Below, piece by piece: positions 1 through 7,231 of a stretch of 18,133 nt of DNA; the first letter of the stretch is position 1, and each line of letters starts with the position of its first letter. The DNA is from Acidimicrobiia bacterium. GTDB taxonomy: Bacteria; Actinomycetota; Acidimicrobiia; Spongiisociales; ZC4RG35. The notes under the pieces are model-generated. The model saw only the letters and a list, made by a program, of their open reading frames with translations. It made no database searches and had not been told where the DNA came from. The stretch covers positions 1-18,133 of the forward strand of contig JAOUGY010000040.1 of NCBI GenBank assembly GCA_029865445.1, written 5' to 3'. Both the position numbers and the translations under genes were made by a program.

Positions 1-1
1 T

Positions 2-7
2 TAGCCT
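2..7 (+). promoter_or_regulatory. Putative -10 box of leuS (leaderless type)
   Basis: TAGCCT fits the TANNNT -10 pattern and ends 8 nt before the leuS ATG at 16. Transcription from it would start at or very near the start codon. The -35 region lies outside the window. The same arrangement recurs before six other genes here, which is the main reason to take this short motif seriously. Confidence 0.4.
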
Positions 8-15
8 CTCGGCGG

Positions 16-2748
16 ATGCGATACGACCACACCGAGATCGAGCCGAGGTGGCAGGAGACTTGGGATCGAGAGGGGCTTTATCGCGCCTCGGTCGATTGGT
101 CCCGACCAAAACACTACGCCCTCACCATGCTCCCATACCCGTCCGGCGACCTGCACATTGGTCACTGGTACGCGATGACTCCCTCGGATGCTCGGGCCCG
201 CTTCATGCGGATGAAGGGATACAACGTGTTGTTCCCGATGGGCTTCGACGCGTTCGGTTTGCCCGCCGAGAACGCTGCCGTGCAAAGGGGCATACACCCG
301 GCGACATGGACCTGGGACAACATCGAGCGGATGCGCCGCCAGATCCGCTCGATGGGGGCGATGTTCGATTGGGACCGGGAAGCGGTCAGTTGTGAACCGG
401 CCTATTACCGCTGGACCGAGTGGCTTTTCCTGAAACTGTGGGAAAACGGCATCGCCTATCGGGGAGAGGCGATGGTCAATTGGTCCCCGACGCTGCAGAC
501 CGTCCTGGCGAATGAGCAAGTCATCGATGGGAAAGACGAGCGTACCGGACAGCCGGTGGTGCAACGGATGATGGAGCAGTGGTTCTTCTCGATCACCCGA
601 TACGCGGACGAACTGCTGGTGTTCGACGGAATCGACTGGCCTGAGCCGATTCGCACCATGCAGACCAATTGGATCGGCAGGTCCGAAGGGGCACGTGTTC
701 GCTTCGGAACCGCCACCGGCGACGACATCACGGTTTTCACCACCCGGCCCGACACCCTGTGGGGCGCAACCTTCATGGTGCTCGCCCCCGAACACCCGCT
801 GGTCGACAGACTCACCACCGACGATCGCAGGGCTGAGGTCGAGCGCTATCGGGGTGCGGCCAGCCGCCGCACCGAACTCGAGCGGCTGGAATCGGAGGCA
901 GACAAGACCGGCTTGTTCACAGGGGGATACGCCGTCAACCCGGTCAACGGAGAAGAGATCCCGGTCTGGATCGCCGATTACGTGTTGATCTCGTACGGCA
1001 CGGGGGCGATCATGGCCGTCCCCGCGCACGACCAACGGGACTTCGAGTTCGCTCGAAAGTTCGGGCTCACCGTGAAGCCCGTGATCCACCCGGAGGAATC
1101 GGCCGCCCTCGACGGAGCGTCCATGACCGAGGCGTACGTGGGGCCGGGCCGAATGGTCGACAGCGGCGCCATCGATGGTGTCGCCACCACCGATGCCAAG
1201 GGTCGAGCGAATCCGTCGATCGCGGCTGCCATCGACTGGCTCGAAGAGCATGGCGCTGGTGACGAAGCAATCGTGTACCGGCTGCGGGACTGGCTGATCT
1301 CGCGGCAGCGCTACTGGGGCGCACCCATCCCGGCGTACCACGTCGATGGTGGTCTCGTCGCCGTGCCGGAGTCCGAGCTCCCCGTGGTGCTGCCCGAGGA
1401 TGTGGAGTTCGACGGCCGCAGCCCATTGGGATCCCATCCCGACTTCGTCGACGCCACCGCACCCGGCGGACATCCAGCTCGACGTGAGACCGACACCATG
1501 GACACGTTCATGTGCTCGTCGTGGTATTGGTTCCGCTATCTGTCACCCCGATACGAAAAAGGGCCATTCGACCCCGAGGAAGCCGCGTACTGGCTCCCGG
1601 TGGATCTGTACACGGGCGGTTCCGAACACGCCGTGATGCATCTCCTCTACGCCCGGTTCTTTCAGAAGGCGATGCGCGACATGGGTCTCTTCGACGAAGT
1701 CGCCGCTGTGGCCTCAACTCATGGGCGGGACGCAGACGGATTGTTCGACGAGCCGTTCATGATGTTGAGGAATCAGGGTCAGATTCTGGGCGAGGAACGA
1801 TCCGGCGATCGTGTCGCCATCACCGGCGACCACGTCGAAGGCCGGTTCGTGGCGAGAGCCGTGGCAGTCGGGTACGAGGATCGCGCAGGTGAGGTGGTGG
1901 GTGAGGTCATGCGCCGCACCGAGAACACCCTCCAGGTCCTCACTGATTCCGGCACCGTGACGGTCGAGGTCCCGGTCGGTGCCGCCGTCGACATCGCCGG
2001 CATTCCTGGCGACAACGACGTCAATCAGATCAAGCACCACCTCGAAGTTCAGAGGATGTCGAAGTCCAAAGGCAACGTCGTCAACCCCGACGACCTGGTT
2101 CAGCGGTATGGAGCCGACACGGTGCGAACCTATCTGATGTTCGCCTTCGAGTGGCAGAAGGGCGGCCCCTGGGATTCCCGGGGCATCATCGGTGCCCGGC
2201 GTTTCATCGAGGACGTGTACCGATTGGGAACCCTCGGCTACGCCCCTTCCCAGGTCTCCGACGCCGCCGAGGTCAAGCTCGTCCGGCAAGTCCACCAGAC
2301 GATCATCAAGGTCGAGTCCGACCTCGGTGACCTGAAGTGGAACACTGCGGTGGCCGCCCTCATGTCGTTGCGAAACGAACTGAACGAGGTCGCCAAGGCG
2401 GCGTCGGTGTCCGCGGCCGTGTGGACCGAATCCGTTGAGACGCTGCTGAAGCTGCTTGCACCGATAGCGCCCCATGTGACCGAGGAGTTGTGGCGGGCCA
2501 CCCACGACGGGTCGATTCACACGGAGGTGTGGCCGGTCGCCGACCCCGACCTGGCACGAGACGACGTCGTGACGATGGTCGTTCAGGTGAACGGGAAGGT
2601 GCGCGATCGGATCGACGTGCCGTCGGGCATCACCGCGGAGGAAGCGGAGACGCTCGCTCTGGCCTCGGAGAAGGTTCAGGCCTGGACCGAAGCTGGTGTC
2701 CGCAAGGTCATCGTCCGTCCTCCGGGTCTCGTCAACGTGGTCTCCTGA
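16..2748 (+). CDS. leuS: Leucyl-tRNA synthetase
   Basis: Class I aminoacyl-tRNA synthetase that charges tRNA-Leu with leucine in the cytoplasm; 910 residues, a usual bacterial length. The HIGH motif is at residues 47-50 and the KMSKS loop appears as RMSKS at 680-684. The CP1 editing domain is complete: the threonine-rich TTRPDTLWGA starts at 242, and GTGAIMAVPAHD at 328-339 carries the conserved Asp339 that discriminates mischarged amino acids. The first zinc knuckle is degenerate: the usual Cys of NWCP is Ser (NWSP). Residues about 595-679, just before RMSKS, form an unusually long insert at the site of the leucine-specific domain (see findings). The anticodon-binding and C-terminal domains follow. 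The start at 16 gives the usual N-terminus (IEPRWQETW). Identity is certain. Confidence 0.98.
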   Translation: MRYDHTEIEPRWQETWDREGLYRASVDWSRPKHYALTMLPYPSGDLHIGHWYAMTPSDARARFMRMKGYNVLFPMGFDAFGLPAENAAVQRGIHPATWTWDNIERMRRQIRSMGAMFDWDREAVSCEPAYYRWTEWLFLKLWENGIAYRGEAMVNWSPTLQTVLANEQVIDGKDERTGQPVVQRMMEQWFFSITRYADELLVFDGIDWPEPIRTMQTNWIGRSEGARVRFGTATGDDITVFTTRPDTLWGATFMVLAPEHPLVDRLTTDDRRAEVERYRGAASRRTELERLESEADKTGLFTGGYAVNPVNGEEIPVWIADYVLISYGTGAIMAVPAHDQRDFEFARKFGLTVKPVIHPEESAALDGASMTEAYVGPGRMVDSGAIDGVATTDAKGRANPSIAAAIDWLEEHGAGDEAIVYRLRDWLISRQRYWGAPIPAYHVDGGLVAVPESELPVVLPEDVEFDGRSPLGSHPDFVDATAPGGHPARRETDTMDTFMCSSWYWFRYLSPRYEKGPFDPEEAAYWLPVDLYTGGSEHAVMHLLYARFFQKAMRDMGLFDEVAAVASTHGRDADGLFDEPFMMLRNQGQILGEERSGDRVAITGDHVEGRFVARAVAVGYEDRAGEVVGEVMRRTENTLQVLTDSGTVTVEVPVGAAVDIAGIPGDNDVNQIKHHLEVQRMSKSKGNVVNPDDLVQRYGADTVRTYLMFAFEWQKGGPWDSRGIIGARRFIEDVYRLGTLGYAPSQVSDAAEVKLVRQVHQTIIKVESDLGDLKWNTAVAALMSLRNELNEVAKAASVSAAVWTESVETLLKLLAPIAPHVTEELWRATHDGSIHTEVWPVADPDLARDDVVTMVVQVNGKVRDRIDVPSGITAEEAETLALASEKVQAWTEAGVRKVIVRPPGLVNVVS

Positions 2749-2753
2749 GTCAG

Positions 2754-3143
2754 GTGTACCCGCCGTCTTCCATCCTGCGGGCCGGGGGAGTCGATCCCAA
2801 CCAGGCGTGTCTGAGGTGTGGACTACAAAATCCCGACGAGGTCGGTGTCCGGCCAGCACCAAAGTGGATGACGAGCCTGTGGCGTGGGCCTGTTGCGGCG
2901 ATGGCCCTGCCTTGGGCGATCTACGTCCGCCAGGAGGTCCTGGTGGGTGACCGAGATCGGCTGGCCGGGCTCCTGGTTCACGAGATGGTGCACGTGCGCC
3001 AGTGGCGCCACCATGGTGCGCTCGGATTCCTCCGCCGCTACGCCCGGGACTACCTGACCGGCCGGTGGCGTGGCCTCAACCACTACGAGGCCTATCTCGC
3101 CATCGGATTCGAGGTGGAGGCCCGCACCATCGCCGGCTACTGA
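2754..3143 (+). CDS. Small HExxH putative zinc metallopeptidase (DUF4157-like)
   Basis: A 129-residue protein if it starts at GTG 2754, 5 nt after the leuS stop. It carries HEMVH at residues 76-80, a gluzincin-type zinc motif in which the two His bind metal and Glu is catalytic. A downstream FEVEAR (119-124) could supply the third, glutamate ligand. The pattern HEMVHVRQW, a basic FLRRYARDY segment, then an aromatic/Glu C-terminus resembles short actinobacterial DUF4157-type proteins; this is from memory. The substrate is unknown. There is no signal peptide, although a weakly hydrophobic stretch (PVAAMALPWAIYV) precedes the motif. The start is uncertain: ATG 2868 would give 91 residues and keep the motif. 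Neither start has a good ribosome binding site. Residues before 39 include a CxxC. It converges with the polyphosphate kinase gene. Confidence 0.7.
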   Translation: MYPPSSILRAGGVDPNQACLRCGLQNPDEVGVRPAPKWMTSLWRGPVAAMALPWAIYVRQEVLVGDRDRLAGLLVHEMVHVRQWRHHGALGFLRRYARDYLTGRWRGLNHYEAYLAIGFEVEARTIAGY

Positions 3144-3173
3144 CACCGTCGTTGGGGCCGCCGACCCCAGACC

Positions 3174-3986
3174 TCACTCGATTTCGACGCCGGTGAGGTC
3201 CTCGGTGGCGTCAGGGAACTGCAACCCGAGCGACTCGAGTGTCTCCACTAGAACCGAGGACACCAGGAGGTCGCGAAACCACTTGTGGTCTGCTGGTATC
3301 ACGTACCAGGGGGCCCAGTCGGTCGACGTCTTCGACAGCATGTCCCCGAACGCGGCCTGATAGTCGTCCCAGTGTTCACGCTCATCGAGGTCTCCGAGTG
3401 AGAACTTCCAGCGCTTGGCCTGGTCGTCGAGGCGAGCTTGAAGCCGTTCCTTCTGCTCATCCTTGGATATGTGAAGGAAGAACTTGAGGATCGTGGTTCC
3501 TTCATCTGCCAGCATCTTCTCGAACTCGTTGATGTGGTGATACCGGCGGGACCACCTTGCCTCCTCGACCAACTCGTGCACGCGGACCACGAGTACATCC
3601 TCGTAGTGGGAGCGGTTGAAGATCGCGATCTCACCGCTGCCAGGAACCCGCTCATGGACCCTCCACAGGTAGTCGTGGGCGAGTTCCTCCGGCGTCGGCT
3701 TCTTGAAGGAAGCCACCTTCACGCCCTGAGGATTCACGCCGTCGAAGACGCTGCGGATCGTGCCGTCCTTCCCACCCGTGTCGGTGGCCTGCAGCACAAC
3801 CAGCAAGCGGTGTCTCCCTTGTGCGTAGAGGGTCTCCTGGAGCAGTTCGAGCCGGTCGTTGAGCTCATCGTGGAGCTTGCGCCCGGCTTTCTTGCCGCCG
3901 TCGAACGATCCGGTCGACCGTGGATCGATCATGGAGAGGTCGATGGGGGTGCCGGGCGGCACCAGGAACGGAGTCGTGTCGATCAT
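3174..3986 (-). CDS. ppk2: Polyphosphate kinase 2 family phosphotransferase
   Basis: PPK2-family enzyme that transfers phosphate between inorganic polyphosphate and nucleotides (NDP or NMP to NTP or NDP, and possibly the reverse). It links polyphosphate stores to nucleotide energy charge in the cytoplasm. At 270 residues it has the usual single-domain length. The Walker A-like loop LQATDTGGKDG lies at 65-75 (Lys73, Asp74), and the Walker B/lid region FNRSHYEDVL lies at 123-132. It appears closest to the 'polyphosphate:nucleotide phosphotransferase' subgroup, but its preference for AMP, ADP or GDP cannot be read by eye. I chose ATG 3986 (MIDTTPF) over an upstream in-frame ATG at 4055 because the extra 23 residues look non-coding and a -10-like TACGGT sits 6 nt upstream of 3986. 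It is divergent from the response regulator. Confidence 0.93.
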   Translation of the reverse strand: MIDTTPFLVPPGTPIDLSMIDPRSTGSFDGGKKAGRKLHDELNDRLELLQETLYAQGRHRLLVVLQATDTGGKDGTIRSVFDGVNPQGVKVASFKKPTPEELAHDYLWRVHERVPGSGEIAIFNRSHYEDVLVVRVHELVEEARWSRRYHHINEFEKMLADEGTTILKFFLHISKDEQKERLQARLDDQAKRWKFSLGDLDEREHWDDYQAAFGDMLSKTSTDWAPWYVIPADHKWFRDLLVSSVLVETLESLGLQFPDATEDLTGVEIE

Positions 3987-3992
3987 CGGTTC

Positions 3993-3998
3993 ACCGTA
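3993..3998 (-). promoter_or_regulatory. Putative -10 box of ppk2 (leaderless type)
   Basis: On the minus strand TACGGT (TANNNT) is followed by 6 nt and then the ATG at 3986, so the transcript would start at the start codon. A partial -35 match, TTGAGC (4014-4019 on the plus strand), lies about 15 bp further upstream, which is slightly short spacing. Confidence 0.45.
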
Positions 3999-4080
3999 CC
4001 AAGCCTGCAAGCTGCTCAAGTGGCCCCCGCCGCTGCCGATTCTTGGAGAGACCATCGCACGGGGGTGTTGACATGGGCGA

Positions 4081-4086
4081 AGGAAG
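4081..4086 (+). promoter_or_regulatory. Ribosome binding site of the response regulator
   Basis: AGGAAG lies about 10 nt upstream of ATG 4097. It favours this start over the in-frame ATG at 4073, which would begin upstream of the Shine-Dalgarno sequence and add eight residues before the conserved receiver beta strand. Confidence 0.6.
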
Positions 4087-4096
4087 AGAAGTACCG

Positions 4097-4474
4097 ATGA
4101 TCAGGTCGATTGTGGTCGACGACGACCGCGATTTCAGGACGCTCGTCCGGATCTGGATGGAGAAGGTGGGCCCGGCAAAGTACGAAGTCGTGGGGGAGGC
4201 GGCGTCGGGGCTCGAGTGTCTCGATCTCGTCGAGCAACTGCGTCCCGATCTCGTTCTCTTGGACCTGACGATGCCTCAGACGGACCCCTACGAGTTGATC
4301 GAGGACATCGGGGCACGGTTTCCCGGTACCTCTGTCATCGTCCTCTCGGGTTTCGATGCGGATCGGGTCGAGGCGGAGGTGATCGCTTCGGGAGCTCGCG
4401 GCTATCTGGAGAAGTGCACTTCAATCGGTTTGTTGAGAGAGCGCCTCGACCGTCTCGTCGCCGAGTGCGCGTGA
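4097..4474 (+). CDS. Single-domain response regulator (CheY-like receiver)
   Basis: A 125-residue receiver domain with no output domain. All phosphorylation-site residues are present: acidic cluster Asp8-Asp9-Asp10, phospho-acceptor Asp56 in DLVLLDLTMP, Ser84 in IVLSGF at the Thr/Ser switch position, and Lys106 in GYLEKC. With no DNA-binding or enzymatic domain it must act through protein contacts or as a phosphate shuttle. No histidine kinase lies in the window, so it is an orphan here. It is divergent from ppk2 across about 110 bp, so the two may share regulation, but nothing in the sequence proves it. Clear Shine-Dalgarno AGGAAG upstream. Confidence 0.92.
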   Translation: MIRSIVVDDDRDFRTLVRIWMEKVGPAKYEVVGEAASGLECLDLVEQLRPDLVLLDLTMPQTDPYELIEDIGARFPGTSVIVLSGFDADRVEAEVIASGARGYLEKCTSIGLLRERLDRLVAECA

Positions 4475-4522
4475 CGTCCCCCTGGTAGCAGTCGTCTCGT
4501 TCCGGTAAGAACCCACTTGCGG

Positions 4523-4540
4523 CCTGGGAGGGCCCAGGAG
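4523..4540 (+). promoter_or_regulatory. Hairpin overlapping the comEA ribosome binding site
   Basis: CCTGGG (4523-4528), a 4-nt AGGG loop and CCCAGG (4533-4538) form a perfect 6-bp stem. The right arm contains the first three bases of the Shine-Dalgarno AGGAG (4536-4540), which sits 4 nt before the GTG at 4545. Folding would hide the ribosome binding site. No T-tract follows, so a rho-independent terminator is less likely. Confidence 0.45.
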
Positions 4541-4544
4541 CGAA

Positions 4545-5087
4545 GTGGACGACACCGATTGGCGGCTGCGGGGAGCGATTGCGCTCGTGGTGGCGGCCGG
4601 AGCCGGAGCGTTCGTCGGACTGAACAACCGACCCCAGCCGATCCCGGTTCGCAGCACGAGTGACACGGTCGTAGCGGCCGTCCCCGAAATCGTCGTACAC
4701 GTGGCAGGCGCCGTTCATATGCCCGGCCTGGTTCGCGTGCCGGCGGACGCCAGGGTTGCCGACGCTGTCGAAGCCGCAGGCGGCGCGCTCCCCGATGCTG
4801 TTCTCGCCGCGATCAACCTGGCGGCGCCGCTCGCCGATGGCGCACAGATCGTGGTGCCGTCGGCCGAGGCCGTCGTCGGGGGATTCTCGGACGGGAGAGT
4901 TCACATCAATCAGGCCGGGGCCGACGAGTTGGACGACCTTCCGGGTGTCGGCCCCGTTCTCGCCCAACGCATCGTCGAACACCGGGACGCTCAGGGGGGT
5001 TTCAAGGTGCCCGAGGACCTCCTCGACGTACCCGGCATCGGTGAGTCCAAGCTGGCATCGATCCGCGACCTCATTGCCATTCCGTGA
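4545..5087 (+). CDS. comEA: ComEA-type DNA-binding competence protein
   Basis: Membrane-anchored DNA receptor of natural transformation; it binds incoming double-stranded DNA outside the membrane and hands it to ComEC. At 180 residues it has an N-terminal transmembrane anchor (about 9-26), an SLBB/soluble-ligand-binding domain (about 49-105, IVVHVAGAVHMPGLVRVP), then a C-terminal DNA-binding region (118-180). That region has two helix-hairpin-helix motifs, LPGVGPVLAQRI (132-143) and VPGIGESKLASI (162-173). This domain order is standard for actinobacterial and firmicute ComEA. The start is GTG 4545, with AGGAG 4 nt upstream. The stop overlaps the comEC start by 4 nt, so the two are translationally coupled. 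Confidence 0.95.
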   Translation: MDDTDWRLRGAIALVVAAGAGAFVGLNNRPQPIPVRSTSDTVVAAVPEIVVHVAGAVHMPGLVRVPADARVADAVEAAGGALPDAVLAAINLAAPLADGAQIVVPSAEAVVGGFSDGRVHINQAGADELDDLPGVGPVLAQRIVEHRDAQGGFKVPEDLLDVPGIGESKLASIRDLIAIP

Positions 5088-7231
5088 CGACGCTGGCAAC
5101 CAGGCTGGGCGCGACGTTGTGTATGGCCTGGCCGGCCGGGCTGGTGGGCTTCGTTTTCGGGCCCCTTCCGGCCATGGGTGTGATCGGGGTGGTCGCGGCG
5201 ACGCAGGCCATTCGCCGCCGACCCGTAGCAGCGCTCGTCGCGGCGATGTGCGCCGTCTCATTCTCGGCGGTTTCCGCCCGCTCCGCCGACGCCGCCCAAC
5301 TCCGGGCACTCGTCGGCGACGTTCCCAGGGTCGAGATGGAGGTGGTCGCCGTGACCGACCCGGCGCGGAGTCGCTTCGGATTCCGGCAGGTGGTGCGCCC
5401 GATCGCAGTGATCGAGGATGGACGGCGGCTGGAGTGGTCCGGCCCGATTCTGGTGGTCAACTCGGAAGGTCCCGGTCCGGTGCAGGCGGGGGAACGGGCA
5501 TCCGTTCGGGGGCCCATCGAGGCGGCGCCGGGTCGGGTGGGGCGCCACATCGTGGCGGGTTCGATGGACGATCCCATGTGGAACTCCGAAGTGTGGGCGC
5601 CGGCCCACGTCGGCATCGCGAATTCGATTCGTGACCGAGTGATCGGCCACCTGGATCTCACCCGTCCCGGGGAGGCACTCCTGGCCGGGTTCCTCGTGGG
5701 GGAGACAGGTTCTGTCGCTCCCGCCGACCTCCAGGCCATGCGCAGCGCGGGTCTGACTCACTTCGTTGCAGTTTCCGGCAGCAACGTGGCGGTGTTCCTG
5801 GCCCTCTGGTGGCTGGCGCTGGCACCTCTGGCTCAGCGACCTCGCTGGCGGTCGGGCGTGGGCATCGTTGGGGTGTGGTTGTTCGTGCTCATCGCCCGAG
5901 GGGAGCCGTCCGTGGTGAGAGCCGGCGCCATGGCTTCGGTCGGTCTCGTGGGACAGATCTTCGGATGGGCGTTCGATCGGTGGGTGGCTCTGTTCGGAGG
6001 CGCTCTCGGATGCCTGGCGCTGTCGGGCCGGCTGACCGCCGACGTCGGTTTCGGGCTGTCGGTGGCGGCGACCGCCGGTGTCATGGCGGCGACATCCAAG
6101 GGAACCAGCGCGGTCATGCGGACCGCGCGCGCCACCCTGTTCGCTCAGGCGGCGGTGGCGCCGTTGCTGCTGTTCGTCTTTGATTCCCTGCCGCTCCTGA
6201 GCCCGGTTGCGAACCTGTTGGCAGCTCCTGCCGTCGGCGTCGCCACCGCTGTTGGGGGGTTGGGAGCCGTCACCGGACTCATCCCGCTCGTGCGCCTCGG
6301 CGGTTTTGCTGCATCGGCGGTTCTGTGGGTCGCTCGTCTGGCGGCGCCGTGGCCCCAGATCGGGCCGGTGGGGTTTGTCGTGGGAGCCGCGGCGGCATGG
6401 GTCGTCTGGGTCTATCCACGGGCTCGGCCGGTGGCGGCACTCCTGAGCGCCATCGGGGTGGCGGTGGCGGTGATGCCGGTGTCCACCTCCACCCCGTCGG
6501 GAACCGTCGTGTTCCTCGACGTCGGCCAAGGCGACGCCGCTCTCGTGTTCGGAACCGATTTCACGGTTCTCATCGACGGTGGACCCGACCCTTTGGTGCT
6601 CGCCGACAAGCTCCAGCGACACGGAGTGCGTCGGGTCGACCTGCTCGTGGTCAGCCACGTGCATGCCGACCACATCGAGGGCCTTCGCGCCGTCATCGGA
6701 CACGTTCCGGTTGCGAGGGTTTGGACGGCATTCGAGGGCCAGTCGACGCCGGCGGCCGAGTGGCTGACCGAATCGGTTGCGGCGGCCGGCATTCCGATGG
6801 AGACCCCGGCGGTTGGAACCTCGTTGGAGGCGGGAGATACGCACCTCGAGGTGCTCGGACCCCTGCGACGGTATGCGTCGCCCAACGATCAGTCTCTCGT
6901 CGTGAGGGTCGAAGCCGGCGGGAGTTCGTTTCTGTTCTCCGGTGACATCGAAACCGTCGCTCAAGGTGAGCTCGGTCCACTCGTCGCAGATGTGCTGAAG
7001 GTGCCCCATCAGGGTGCCGCCACCTCGGAGGCGTCATGGTTGCGGCAGGCGGAAGCGACCACCGCCGTGGTGAGTGTCGGCCCCAACGATTTCGGACATC
7101 CCGCGGCGTGGGTGGTCGAGACTCTCGTCGAGGCCGGGTCCGTCGTGCTCCGGACGGACGAACAGGGTGACATCGTGATTCGGGACGGCCGTTTGGCGGA
7201 AGCGCACGCATGGTGGAGACTCTGGTCGTGA
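5084..7231 (+). CDS. comEC: ComEC/Rec2 family DNA uptake channel
   Basis: Polytopic membrane protein that forms the channel carrying single-stranded DNA into the cytoplasm during transformation. 715 residues. It has N-terminal transmembrane helices, an extracytoplasmic OB-like region (about 75-185), and the ComEC core membrane domain with the signature AVSGSNVAVF around residues 229-238. The C-terminal metallo-beta-lactamase-like domain begins near VVFLDVGQGDAALV and carries HVHADH at 525-530, followed by NDQSLVVRV, SGDIE and KVPHQGA. The intact HxHxDH suggests a nuclease-competent fold. It starts at a GTG that overlaps the comEA stop (GTGA) and is followed immediately by the DHPS-like gene. 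Confidence 0.95.
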   Translation: MTTLATRLGATLCMAWPAGLVGFVFGPLPAMGVIGVVAATQAIRRRPVAALVAAMCAVSFSAVSARSADAAQLRALVGDVPRVEMEVVAVTDPARSRFGFRQVVRPIAVIEDGRRLEWSGPILVVNSEGPGPVQAGERASVRGPIEAAPGRVGRHIVAGSMDDPMWNSEVWAPAHVGIANSIRDRVIGHLDLTRPGEALLAGFLVGETGSVAPADLQAMRSAGLTHFVAVSGSNVAVFLALWWLALAPLAQRPRWRSGVGIVGVWLFVLIARGEPSVVRAGAMASVGLVGQIFGWAFDRWVALFGGALGCLALSGRLTADVGFGLSVAATAGVMAATSKGTSAVMRTARATLFAQAAVAPLLLFVFDSLPLLSPVANLLAAPAVGVATAVGGLGAVTGLIPLVRLGGFAASAVLWVARLAAPWPQIGPVGFVVGAAAAWVVWVYPRARPVAALLSAIGVAVAVMPVSTSTPSGTVVFLDVGQGDAALVFGTDFTVLIDGGPDPLVLADKLQRHGVRRVDLLVVSHVHADHIEGLRAVIGHVPVARVWTAFEGQSTPAAEWLTESVAAAGIPMETPAVGTSLEAGDTHLEVLGPLRRYASPNDQSLVVRVEAGGSSFLFSGDIETVAQGELGPLVADVLKVPHQGAATSEASWLRQAEATTAVVSVGPNDFGHPAAWVVETLVEAGSVVLRTDEQGDIVIRDGRLAEAHAWWRLWS

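Noticed and set aside
1..1473. A long open frame on the minus strand (490 codons) opposite leuS.
   Set aside because: It is the mirror of a certain leuS frame in GC-rich DNA; its translation is low-complexity (His/Arg/Gly-rich) with no recognisable domain. The same holds for the 583-codon antisense frame at 5258-7009 opposite comEC.
3153..3169. TGGGG-CCGCCGA-CCCCA hairpin between the two convergent genes, a possible bidirectional terminator.
   Set aside because: Only 5 bp of stem and no T-tract on either side; not strong enough to annotate.
4068..4073. A perfect TTGACA that could be a -35 box for the response regulator.
   Set aside because: The matching -10 would fall at 4091-4096, immediately before the start codon at 4097, where the sequence (GTACCG) does not fit, and the transcript would lose the Shine-Dalgarno sequence.
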